Both the position numbers and the translations under genes were made by a program. Shown here piece by piece: positions 11,578 through 19,913 of a stretch of DNA of 64,000 bases. The notes under the pieces were generated by a model, which did no database searches, had not been told where the DNA came from, and was given only the letters and a program-made list of their open reading frames with translations. Source of the stretch: JADGGV01 sp035715725 (GTDB taxonomy: Bacteria; Gemmatimonadota; Gemmatimonadetes; Longimicrobiales; RSA9); assembly GCA_035715725.1 (NCBI GenBank), contig DASTKT010000162.1, positions 62,001 to 126,000 of the forward strand. The letters run 5' to 3'. The first letter of the stretch is position 1. The number at the start of each line of letters is the position of its first letter.

Positions 11578-12518
11578 GGCAGTCGTCCGGGCGTGAGGAT
11601 CCGGACGCCGCCGCGGACGACGGACGCGGTGAGCGGCGTGGAGCCGGCGAGGTCGCCGTCGACCTGGACGGGGAGCGGCCGCTCGGTGGCGATGGAGATC
11701 TCGCGCGCCTGGAAATGCACGAGCGTCTTGCCGCCGAAGCGGCGGAACGCCGACTGCGCGAGGACGCCGGCGAAGCCGGGGACGCCGCGGGGCGCGACGA
11801 CGAGCACGTCGAGGAGGCCGTCTCTCCAGGAGCCGGCGGGGCGCGGCGCCAGCGCGAGCCCGATCGGGAAGAAGGAGGCGAAGAGCTCGCCCACGTTCGC
11901 GACCATGACACTGACGGCCTGCACACGTCGCTCCACGCCGTCGGCGACGAGCGTGAACTCGGACGGAGCGAGGTTGAGGACGGTGCGCGCGGCAGCGTAC
12001 AGGTAGGCGCCGAAGCCCCAGCGCTCCTTGAGCGCCGGCGTGGTGGCGGCCATGACCGCCGCGTCGAGCCCGGCGCCGACCATGAGCGCGAACGCGCGAC
12101 CGTTGACCCGACCGAGGTCGACGGGCGTGGCGGCGCCGTGGACGGCAACGTCGACGGCGGCCTCGAGGCGGCGCGGGATGCCGAGATTGGCGGCGACCTG
12201 GTTCGCGGTGCCGCGCGGGATGACGGCGAGGGGCACGTCGCCGCCGGCGAGGCCGGTGGCGACCTCGGCCAGCGTGCCGTCCCCGCCGACGGCGCAGACG
12301 GCGCGGTAGCCGGCCTGCGCGGCGCCGCGGGCCAGCTCGGTGGCATGGCCGGGCGCCTCGGTGAGCGCGAGGTCGAACGAAGCGCGCCGCGCGCGAAAGG
12401 CCGCGGCCAGGCGCGCCTGGAGCCGCGCGGCCTCGCCGCCGCGGGCGGCCGGGTTCAGGACGACGAAGGTGCGGCCGGCCGCGGGGCCGGCCGCACCCGG
12501 TGCGGCATCGCGGTGCAT
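11574..12518 (-). CDS. Diacylglycerol kinase-family lipid kinase
   Basis: A 314-residue member of the soluble DagK/YegS/BmrU/sphingosine-kinase fold. The nucleotide-binding motif GGDGT is at 78-82, preceded by the VVLNPAARGG strand typical of this family and followed by PRGTANQVAANLGIP. The C-terminal half is the beta-sandwich with MVGAGLDAAVM and QVDGDLAGSTP. It should phosphorylate a lipid alcohol, probably diacylglycerol, feeding phosphatidate back into phospholipid synthesis. It is the middle gene of a htpX - kinase - hydrolase operon, 17 bp after htpX and overlapping the hydrolase by 4 bp. Substrate choice within the family is unknown. Confidence 0.9.
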   Translation of the reverse strand: MHRDAAPGAAGPAAGRTFVVLNPAARGGEAARLQARLAAAFRARRASFDLALTEAPGHATELARGAAQAGYRAVCAVGGDGTLAEVATGLAGGDVPLAVIPRGTANQVAANLGIPRRLEAAVDVAVHGAATPVDLGRVNGRAFALMVGAGLDAAVMAATTPALKERWGFGAYLYAAARTVLNLAPSEFTLVADGVERRVQAVSVMVANVGELFASFFPIGLALAPRPAGSWRDGLLDVLVVAPRGVPGFAGVLAQSAFRRFGGKTLVHFQAREISIATERPLPVQVDGDLAGSTPLTASVVRGGVRILTPGRLP

Positions 12519-12535
12519 GGCGAGTCCCCGGCGGC

Positions 12536-13417
12536 TCAGTCGGCCGACAGCTCCCGGAACTCCGGCGAGCCGGCCAGCGCCTGGAGCCGCTCGACGCGCT
12601 GCTCGGTGCTGGGGTGCGTGCTGAAGAGGCCGAGCAGGCCCATGCCCCGCCGTCCCGACAGCGGGTTCACGATGGCGAGCTGCGCGGCCGCGGGGTTGAC
12701 GTCCATGGGGATGCGGTGCGCGTAGGCGTCCAGGCGCTGCAGCGCGCCCGCGAGCGAGAGCGGCTTGCCGCTGATCTCCGCGCCCGTCCGATCCGCCTGG
12801 AACTCGTTCTGGCGCGAGATCGCGAACTGGATGACCATCGCGGCGATGGGCGCGACGATGGCCATGGCCAGCAGCTCCAGCCCGTTGCCGTCCCGGTCCC
12901 GGCCGCCGAAGCCGCCGAGGATCGCGCCCCAGCGCACCACGCTGCCGATCATGGCGATCGCGCCCGCCATCGTGGCGGCGATGGTGCCGACCAGCATGTG
13001 CCGGTGCTTGACGTGTCCGAGCTCGTGGGCGGTGACCGCCTCCAGCTCGTCCTTGCTGACGAGGTTCAGGATCCCGGCCGTGAAGCAGACGACGGCGTGC
13101 TCGGGGTTCCGCCCCGTGGCGAACGCGTTCGGCTGCTGCTGCGGCGCGATGGCCACGACGGGCATCGGCAGCCCGGCGCGCCGGCGGAGGCGGTCCACCA
13201 TCCCGTACAGCTCGGGCGCGTCCGACTCCTCGATGATGCGCGCGCGGTACATGCGCAGCACCATCTTATCGCTCCACCAGTACATGGCGAAGTTCATGAC
13301 CGCGGCCATGAGGAAGAATACGGCCGCACCGCCGGACGAGTGCGTGAGCGCGCCGCCGAGCACCGTCAGCAGCGCGGTCAGCCCCGCCATCATCAGGAAG
13401 ACTTTCAGACGTTGCAT
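12536..13417 (-). CDS. htpX: Membrane zinc metalloprotease HtpX
   Basis: A 293-residue M48 protease of the inner membrane, involved in quality control of membrane proteins. It has two N-terminal helices (about 6-25 and 30-48), the zinc site HELGH (131-135) with the distal Glu in RQNEFQADR near 205, two further hydrophobic helices between them (about 140-160 and 175-195), and the C-terminal FSTHPSTEQRVERL signature. I chose the ATG at 13417 because a GGAG site lies 8 bases upstream and the first helix follows directly. An open frame continues upstream but is Pro-rich and unlike the family. A promoter with an overlapping palindrome lies 20-60 bp upstream. Confidence 0.96.
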   Translation of the reverse strand: MQRLKVFLMMAGLTALLTVLGGALTHSSGGAAVFFLMAAVMNFAMYWWSDKMVLRMYRARIIEESDAPELYGMVDRLRRRAGLPMPVVAIAPQQQPNAFATGRNPEHAVVCFTAGILNLVSKDELEAVTAHELGHVKHRHMLVGTIAATMAGAIAMIGSVVRWGAILGGFGGRDRDGNGLELLAMAIVAPIAAMVIQFAISRQNEFQADRTGAEISGKPLSLAGALQRLDAYAHRIPMDVNPAAAQLAIVNPLSGRRGMGLLGLFSTHPSTEQRVERLQALAGSPEFRELSAD

Positions 13418-13437
13418 GACGTCGGCTCCGTGATCGT

Positions 13438-13478
13438 GGGTATCGTTGATAATACCCGTGGCCGGCGGGGGCGGTCCA
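13438..13478 (-). promoter_or_regulatory. Putative htpX promoter with overlapping palindrome
   Basis: On the minus strand TGGACC (13478-13473), 18 bases, then TATTAT (13454-13449). The arms GGGTAT and ATACCC (13438-13457) form an inverted repeat spanning the -10 and the expected start point, in an A/T island. The placement suits an operator for a stress regulator. The rest of the 217-bp gap to the ClC stop is GC-rich and featureless. Confidence 0.45.
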
Positions 13479-13634
13479 GGCGGCGGAGGGGCGGAGGGCG
13501 GGTCGGGACGGGGTTCCCGCGGCGGGACCAGTACGGTCATCGACGCCGGGGCCGCGGGGCCGCCGCGGACACCCGCGTGCCCGGTTCCGCTCGATCCGAT
13601 CCGTGAACGCCGGCGCCGGGTCGGCGCGCGGGCC

Positions 13635-15533
13635 TCATCCGCGGTCCGGGCGCGACCGAGGCGGCTGCGCCGCTCCCGGCGCCGCCAGCGTGCGCTCGTA
13701 CACCCCGAGGATGTGTCCGCGCGTGATCAACCCCAGCAGCCGGCCGCGGCCGTCGACGACGGGGAGCGAGTTGCCGCCGCGGACGCCCATGCGGCGCATC
13801 GCCTCCAGCAGCGAGTCGTCGGGCGTGACGGTCTCGGTGGGGCCGGCCAGGTCGGCCGCGAGGAGGACCGGCGCGAGATCCTCCTGGTCGATGGCCGTGC
13901 GGCCGAGGTCCGCGATGGTGATGATCCCCTTCAGCTCCAGGTTCTCGCCCACGACCGGGAACTCGGTCTGCTCGCCGGCGCCGAGGTGCTCCAGCAGCTT
14001 CGGCAGCGGCGCGGCCTCGCCGATGACCTGCGGGTTGCGCTCGAACGCATTGGCGACGCGGAGCCGAGCGAGCACGTCGCGGTCGGCGCCGTGCTCGATG
14101 CGCTCGCCGCGGTGCGCGAGCCAGCCGCTGTAGAGCGACTCCGGCTCGATGCGCCGCGCAACGATGTACGCGACGACCACCGCGAGCATGAGCGGCATCA
14201 CGATGGCGTAGTCGTTCGTCATCTCGAAGACGATGAGGATCGCCGTGATCGGCGCGTGGGTCGCGGCGCTGATCATGACGCCCATGCCAACGAGCGCGTA
14301 CGCCTCGGGCCGCAGCCCGAGCGAGGGAAAGAGGTGGGAGATGGCGACGCCGAACGCGCCGCCGGTGGCGGCGCCGATGTAGAGCGAAGGGGTGAAGACG
14401 CCGCCGGCGCCGCCGGTGTTGAGCGTGAGCGTCGTCGCCAGGATCTTGCCGACGGCGAGCAGCGCGAGCGTGGTGAAGGCCATGCGGCCGAAGACCTCGA
14501 GGCGCACGGCGAGGTGGCCGTAGCCGACGAGCGCGCCGCCGGAGAGAAGCACGAGACCGCCGACGAGCGCGCCGCCGATCCAGGGGACGAGCACACGGGG
14601 GATCGGGAGGCGGTGGACGAGCGGGCCGGTCCGCAGGTAGGCGCGGACGAAGAGCGCGCCGACGAGGCCGCCGAGGACGCCGAGGAGCGGATAGAAGACG
14701 AGCAGCTCCCAGGTCCGTCCGTAGCCGTACGCGTGCGGGATCGGGAACGACGGGTGGTTACCGAAGAACGCGCGCGAGATCACCGCCGCCAGCACGCTGG
14801 CCACGACGACGGGGGGAAAGGAAGCGACGGAGAAGTCGCCGAGGATCTCCTCCAGGGCGAAGAACGCGCCGGCGATCGGGGCGTTGAACGACGCCGAGAT
14901 GCCGGCGGCGGCGCCGGCGCCGACCAGCACCTTGATGCGGTTCGGGTCGAAGCGGAAAATGCGGCCGAGGAAGCCGCCGACGGTGGCGCCGAGGACGGCG
15001 ACGGGGCCTTCGCTCCCGGCGGAGCCGCCGCCGCCGAGCGTGACGGCGGAGGCGGCCGCCTGGACGAGGCCGGGGCGCGTGGGTACGTCGCCGCCTCGCC
15101 GCGCGACGGCGAGCTGGACGTACGGCACGTTCATCGGCTCCGACGTGCCGCCGACGCGGCGCACGAGGTACCAGGACAGCGCGAAGCCGGCGCCGGTCAG
15201 GAGCGGCCGATAGTACGGCACGTCCAGCCAGGGGATGACGGAGACCGGCCAGCGGTAGAGGGCGAAGTACGCCAGGTCGATGAGCTTGAAGAACACGACG
15301 ACGGCGAGCGCGCCCGCGATGCCGACGGCGAGGGCGAAGCCGAGGAGGATCGTGTTCTCGTCGAGCTGGAGCCGGTTGAAGCGGTCGACCACGGTATCCC
15401 AGCCGCGGCGGGCCTGGCGCAGGGGGCGGGCACCGTGGAGCCGGGTGGCCCGGAGACGGACGCGGAGCGGCGAGCGGGGCGGCGCAGCTTCGTCGGCCTC
15501 GGCCGGCGTGTCGAGCTCACGGACCTTCGTCAA
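13635..15533 (-). CDS. ClC-family chloride channel/antiporter with CBS domains
   Basis: A 632-residue inner-membrane ClC protein. The helix N-terminus motif GSEGPVAVLG matches the family G(K/R)EGP and keeps the gating glutamate, which favours proton-coupled exchange over a pure channel. GGVFTPSLYIGA matches GxFxP. After about ten membrane helices, two CBS domains occupy about 470-620 (HILGVYERT at the end), usually nucleotide-binding regulators. The start is taken as the TTG at 15533, which overlaps the tamB stop (TATTGA) and has GGGAG about 8 bases upstream; there is no ATG before the membrane part. An internal GTG (VVDRFNRL) is an alternative. It ends the long leftward operon. Confidence 0.9.
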   Translation of the reverse strand: MTKVRELDTPAEADEAAPPRSPLRVRLRATRLHGARPLRQARRGWDTVVDRFNRLQLDENTILLGFALAVGIAGALAVVVFFKLIDLAYFALYRWPVSVIPWLDVPYYRPLLTGAGFALSWYLVRRVGGTSEPMNVPYVQLAVARRGGDVPTRPGLVQAAASAVTLGGGGSAGSEGPVAVLGATVGGFLGRIFRFDPNRIKVLVGAGAAAGISASFNAPIAGAFFALEEILGDFSVASFPPVVVASVLAAVISRAFFGNHPSFPIPHAYGYGRTWELLVFYPLLGVLGGLVGALFVRAYLRTGPLVHRLPIPRVLVPWIGGALVGGLVLLSGGALVGYGHLAVRLEVFGRMAFTTLALLAVGKILATTLTLNTGGAGGVFTPSLYIGAATGGAFGVAISHLFPSLGLRPEAYALVGMGVMISAATHAPITAILIVFEMTNDYAIVMPLMLAVVVAYIVARRIEPESLYSGWLAHRGERIEHGADRDVLARLRVANAFERNPQVIGEAAPLPKLLEHLGAGEQTEFPVVGENLELKGIITIADLGRTAIDQEDLAPVLLAADLAGPTETVTPDDSLLEAMRRMGVRGGNSLPVVDGRGRLLGLITRGHILGVYERTLAAPGAAQPPRSRPDRG

Positions 15534-18500
15534 TAGCCCCACTCCCGGAAGAGGAAGAAGCCGTAGATGCGACGCAACGACTGCACCTGGTCCGCGGTGG
15601 GCGCCAGGGTCGGGTAGCGGGAGAGCCAGTCCTCGCTGAAGAACTCGCTGGTCCACGTTGGCTGGAAGCGCCACTGCAGGCGGACGCCGGTGCTCTTGCG
15701 CGCCTCGCCCGTGACGCGGAGCGGCTGCGAGAACGACAGGAAGAGGCGGTCCGAGAGGTACCACCCCGCCTCCAGCCGCGTCCGGTCGAGGAAGCTCTCG
15801 AAGATGTTGTTCGTGGCCGCGCCCGGCTCGGCGACCTCGGCCGAGGTCAAGGAGACGTAGTCGAAGCCGAGGTTGCGGGCGAAGTCCTCGATCCCGCTCG
15901 TGGCGTAGCCGTAGACGGTGCCGGTGAACGCCGACTTGAGGACGTCCTTCTGGTTCGCCGCGAGCCGGTACGTGGGGCGCCCGAACAGCAGGTAGCTCAC
16001 GAGGTCCGACTCGCCGATGCTCGGCCGGTCCTCGCTCGCCAGGCGCACGCGCGGGTTGTCCAGCGTCCCGGTCACCTGCGCCTGGATGTCGAAGTTGTCC
16101 TCCTCGCCCCGGACGCGGTACGCCGCCACGAAGTTCAGGTTCGGATCGAGCCCCGGGGTGCCGGGGAAGTCCACGGTCCCCTGCTTGATGTCGAAGCGGC
16201 GGCCGTAGAGCTGGTACGTGCCGCGGACGGCGCTCATGGAGCCGGCGAGCCGCAGGTAGTCGTCCTTGCGCCGGTACGTGACCGCGACGCCGCCCGTGAG
16301 CTGCACGTTCAGGTCGCGGCTGCGCAGCCACGCCTCCCGGCCGACGTCGACGTTGAAGGAGTCGACGGCCAGGTTCTTCAGGAAATCGCTCTCCATCAGC
16401 GTCGGCAGGAAGCGCTTGGTCGAGACCAGCGTCGTGTCGACGACGTCGAAGAGGAGCGGATCGTCCAGCGCGACGATCTGGTAGCGGCGCCAGATCTCGT
16501 CGAGGTACATGGCACCGCGGTCGATGCCGAGCTGGCCGGACAACCGCGGCGCCCGGAAGCGGCCGCCCAGGTGCAGGTCGCCGCTGGTCGTGGCCTCCAC
16601 GTCCCGGCGGCGGGCGGCGAGGAAGTCGGTGAGCGCCACGGACAGGTCGAGGCGCGGATTCGTCCAGCTCGAGCCGAGGTCGATGGAGCCGGTGGCGTGT
16701 GCGCGGCCGCCGGAGCGGGCCGTGACGTCGACGCCGATCTCGCCCGCACCATCCATGCGGAAGCTCCCCTCCACGTCCTCGTAGCGCAGCCCGGCCGCGT
16801 CCACCATGAGGCCGCCGTTCCGCAGGTCGAAGCGCCCGTCGAAGCGGGGGTTCCGCAGCGTGCCGCGCACCTTGACCTGGCCGTCCACCCGGCCGCTCGT
16901 CCGGCTGATCCCCGACGCGAGCGCGGTGAGGAGCGAGGCCGGCATGCTGTCGGCGCGGAGCGTGTAGTTGATCGGCTCGTCCGGCGCACGCTCCCTGACC
17001 GGCGCCAGGCTCAGGTCCACGGGGATGAGGCCGCTGCCGGAGAAGACGGGCGCGCCGCCGACCTTCCCCTGCGCCTCGAGGTCGAGACGGCGCGAGGCGT
17101 AGCCGACCTGCGCGTCGATGTGGTCGAGGGCGACGTCGCCCCAGCGGATCCGGTCGCCGGAGAGCTCGCCCTGCACCTCGGGCGCGCGGGCGCTGCCGTG
17201 GACCTGGAGGCGGCCGGTGAAGAGGCCGTCGCCGGCGGGCGCGGCCTCGGCGAGGCCCAGGAAATCGGCCAGCGGCGCGGCGTGCAGGTCGACGTGGAAG
17301 TCGACGGGGACGTCGGCGCTGGAGGCGTTCAGCCACGCCACCCGGCCGGCGATCCGCAGGTCGCCGCCGCCGGCGCGTGCGAGGCTGATGGAGTCCAGAT
17401 CGAGGACGCCGCCGGCGCGGCGGAAGTGCACCGGCGCGGCGAGCTTCCACGTCGAGGCGCCCGTGCCGAACTGGACCTGGGCGATCGTGCCCTCGGTGGC
17501 GCCGTGGTCGCGGCGGAACTCGCCGTCGAGGCGGACATCGCCGCCGGCGGGGTCGGCGGCGCTCAGGCGGATGCTGCCGGCCGGCGCGTCGTAGCGCGCA
17601 TCCAGCGCGAGGCCGGCCAGCACGCGGGGCCCGACCCGGACGGAGTCGGCGCGGCCGTTCAGCGAGAGGCGCGGCTGCGTGCCGAGCAGGTCGGCGCCGG
17701 TGAGGTGGACGCGGATGGAGTCCGCGCGGGCGGTGGCGAGCTCGAGGCGCGCGGCCGTCGCGTCGGCATCGAGGGCGAAACTGGAGACGCCGCCCGTGAG
17801 CGATGCCGTGATGCCGACCGCGCCGGTGAGGCGCCGCTCGTCGGCGGCGCCGGGCGCGGTGTCGGGGAGGAGGAGCGCCTGGAGCGCGCCGAGCGAGTCG
17901 GCCGAGACGCGGACGTCGAGGCGGCCGCTCCGGCCGGGCGCGAGGCCGAAGCTGCCGGTCGCGCTCAGGCCGCCGGCCGGCGTGGCGACGCGGAGCGTGT
18001 CGATGGTGGCCAGGCCGCCGCGCACGCGGCCGACGAGCGTGCCGGCCTGGAGCGGGAGGAGGCCGACGCGGGCGGTATCGAGGTCGAAGCGCACGGCGGC
18101 GTCGGCGCCGTCGAGCCCCGCGCCGGCGCCGTCCACGGCGTAGCGCCCGGAGACGGTCGTGGCGGGGAGGCCGTCGAAGAGCCGGTCGACGCGGAACCCG
18201 CCGACGCGCCCCTCGGCCCGGTAGCTGGGCCGGCGGGCGGCCAGGTCGAAGCGCCCGGCCAGCGTCACGCGGCCGGCGCGCGTATCCAGGTCGGCGTCGA
18301 CGCGCAGATCGTTCAGCGAGCCGCGCACGTCGACGGGCCCGGTGACGCCGCCCTCGAGCCGGGCGAGCGCCGGGAACGATTCGGCGAGGGCGCTCAGCTC
18401 GACGGGCAGGGCCTTCAGCTTCAGGTCGAAGCTGGAGCGGGCGCGCGTCCAGGAGACGTTGCCGGTGCCCTCGATCCGGGAGGTGGGGTGGCCCGGGACG

Positions 18501-19912
18501 CGATGCTGCAGCGCGCCGACGACGTGGACCGAACGATCGAGGCGGCCGTTCGCCTCGACGCGGCCGCTCACCGCACCGGTCAGCTTGAGGCCCGGGTCGA
18601 GGCGCGAAAGGAGCTGGAGGTCGAGGTCGGTGACGTCGGCGCGGAAGCTCCGGGCCGCGAGCGGCCCGCGCAGGTCGAGCGTGCCGCTCCACCGGGCCGA
18701 GGTCGAGGCGCCGGCGCGGGAGAGGCGGACGTCGCCCCGCGTCGTGAGCGCGGAGAGCGGGCCCTCCACGATGACGGTGCCGACCATGAGGCCGTCGACC
18801 GGCAGCCCCTTCGGCAGCATGCTCGAGATGAGCTTCAGGTCGATCGGCGAGGCGCGCAGGTTGACCTGCGTGAAGTAGAGCGTATCGCCGGTCACGATGC
18901 CGAAGGAGCCGGCCACCTGCGTGCCGGGCGCCTTCAGGTGCGCGTTCGTGACCATCCAGAGCGTGCCGCGCGGCACGGTCTTGAAGTGCAGGTCCATGGA
19001 GCCGCCGCCCTGCCGCGGCAGGCGCGGGTACAGCCACTCGAGGTCCCGGAACGCGAGGCGCTCGCCGGTCACCTTGACGTCGTAGGCGTTCTCCGGCTCA
19101 CGGATGACGACGCGGCCGACGGCGGCGGCGCGGGTGTCGGGGAGCCGCACCTCGGGCGCGTCGAAGGAGACGATGGAGTCGCGGGTGACGACCTGGCCGC
19201 GCACGTCCCGCAGCTCGAAGGGCGTCTTGTAGACGTAGCCCTGGCCGGCGAGCCGGGCGATCTGGAAGAGCTTCCCCTCCTCGTCCGGCTTCTCCCAGAC
19301 GACGCGCGGGAGCGTGCCCTCGAGGTGCTCGAAGCGGTAGACCCGCTGGATCCCGCGCGGCGTCCGCCGGATGATGAGCCGCGACGTGTCGTCGGGCTGG
19401 ATCGGCGTGCTCTGCGTGTACGGGGAGGAGACGACGGCGCGGCCGTCGTGGATGCGCACGTCGTCGACCAGGATCAGCTTGGGCGGGCCGGGGGGCGCGC
19501 CCGTCGTGTCCTGGAAGATGTACTCGTAGTTCCAGGCGGTGTCGCCCGGCTCCTTGTCGATGTAGACGACCGGCCGCCAGAGCTCGACGCGATCGAGGAT
19601 GAGCTGGCGGCCGATCAGGTTGCGCCAGCCATAGCGGACGACGGCGCTGTCGGCCGTGAGGAACGGCTTGCCCGACCTGTCGATGATGGAGACGTCGGCG
19701 ACGCGGACGCCGCCCAGCAGGCTGCCGCTCCGGATGCGGCCGACGTGGAGCCGGCCCTGGATCCCCTTCTGGAGGTAGCCGATCCCGTACTGCCCGGCGC
19801 GGGTGACGCCCCACGGCGTACGCGTGAGCACGAAGAGCGCGCCGACCACGAGGGCCAGCACGATCAGGATCCCGATCAGGAACAAGCCGCCGATCCGGCC
19901 GACCCGCCTCAC
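15530..19912 (-). CDS. tamB: TamB/YtfN-type translocation-assembly protein (DUF490)
   Basis: A 1460-residue AsmA-like protein. One N-terminal membrane anchor (about 5-28, IGGLFLIGILIVLALVVGA) is followed by more than a thousand residues of repetitive beta-strand sequence forming the periplasm-spanning groove. The C-terminus is the conserved DUF490 region (GNLELR-like strands, FGRPTY, ending in FLFREWGY). TamB works with a BamA-type barrel in outer-membrane protein assembly and, in other species, in moving phospholipid to the outer membrane. The start is a GTG at 19912, one base after the stop of the barrel gene, which supports coupled expression. The sequence diverges widely in this family, so the assignment rests on architecture and context. 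Confidence 0.9.
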   Translation of the reverse strand: MRRVGRIGGLFLIGILIVLALVVGALFVLTRTPWGVTRAGQYGIGYLQKGIQGRLHVGRIRSGSLLGGVRVADVSIIDRSGKPFLTADSAVVRYGWRNLIGRQLILDRVELWRPVVYIDKEPGDTAWNYEYIFQDTTGAPPGPPKLILVDDVRIHDGRAVVSSPYTQSTPIQPDDTSRLIIRRTPRGIQRVYRFEHLEGTLPRVVWEKPDEEGKLFQIARLAGQGYVYKTPFELRDVRGQVVTRDSIVSFDAPEVRLPDTRAAAVGRVVIREPENAYDVKVTGERLAFRDLEWLYPRLPRQGGGSMDLHFKTVPRGTLWMVTNAHLKAPGTQVAGSFGIVTGDTLYFTQVNLRASPIDLKLISSMLPKGLPVDGLMVGTVIVEGPLSALTTRGDVRLSRAGASTSARWSGTLDLRGPLAARSFRADVTDLDLQLLSRLDPGLKLTGAVSGRVEANGRLDRSVHVVGALQHRVPGHPTSRIEGTGNVSWTRARSSFDLKLKALPVELSALAESFPALARLEGGVTGPVDVRGSLNDLRVDADLDTRAGRVTLAGRFDLAARRPSYRAEGRVGGFRVDRLFDGLPATTVSGRYAVDGAGAGLDGADAAVRFDLDTARVGLLPLQAGTLVGRVRGGLATIDTLRVATPAGGLSATGSFGLAPGRSGRLDVRVSADSLGALQALLLPDTAPGAADERRLTGAVGITASLTGGVSSFALDADATAARLELATARADSIRVHLTGADLLGTQPRLSLNGRADSVRVGPRVLAGLALDARYDAPAGSIRLSAADPAGGDVRLDGEFRRDHGATEGTIAQVQFGTGASTWKLAAPVHFRRAGGVLDLDSISLARAGGGDLRIAGRVAWLNASSADVPVDFHVDLHAAPLADFLGLAEAAPAGDGLFTGRLQVHGSARAPEVQGELSGDRIRWGDVALDHIDAQVGYASRRLDLEAQGKVGGAPVFSGSGLIPVDLSLAPVRERAPDEPINYTLRADSMPASLLTALASGISRTSGRVDGQVKVRGTLRNPRFDGRFDLRNGGLMVDAAGLRYEDVEGSFRMDGAGEIGVDVTARSGGRAHATGSIDLGSSWTNPRLDLSVALTDFLAARRRDVEATTSGDLHLGGRFRAPRLSGQLGIDRGAMYLDEIWRRYQIVALDDPLLFDVVDTTLVSTKRFLPTLMESDFLKNLAVDSFNVDVGREAWLRSRDLNVQLTGGVAVTYRRKDDYLRLAGSMSAVRGTYQLYGRRFDIKQGTVDFPGTPGLDPNLNFVAAYRVRGEEDNFDIQAQVTGTLDNPRVRLASEDRPSIGESDLVSYLLFGRPTYRLAANQKDVLKSAFTGTVYGYATSGIEDFARNLGFDYVSLTSAEVAEPGAATNNIFESFLDRTRLEAGWYLSDRLFLSFSQPLRVTGEARKSTGVRLQWRFQPTWTSEFFSEDWLSRYPTLAPTADQVQSLRRIYGFFLFREWGY

Positions 19913-19913
19913 G

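Noticed and set aside
13635..19037. A single 1800-codon minus-strand open frame covering clc and most of tamB
   Set aside because: Only the last ~630 codons are protein-like (ClC). The upstream part is the wrong frame of tamB, which has its own good reading frame ending at 15530.
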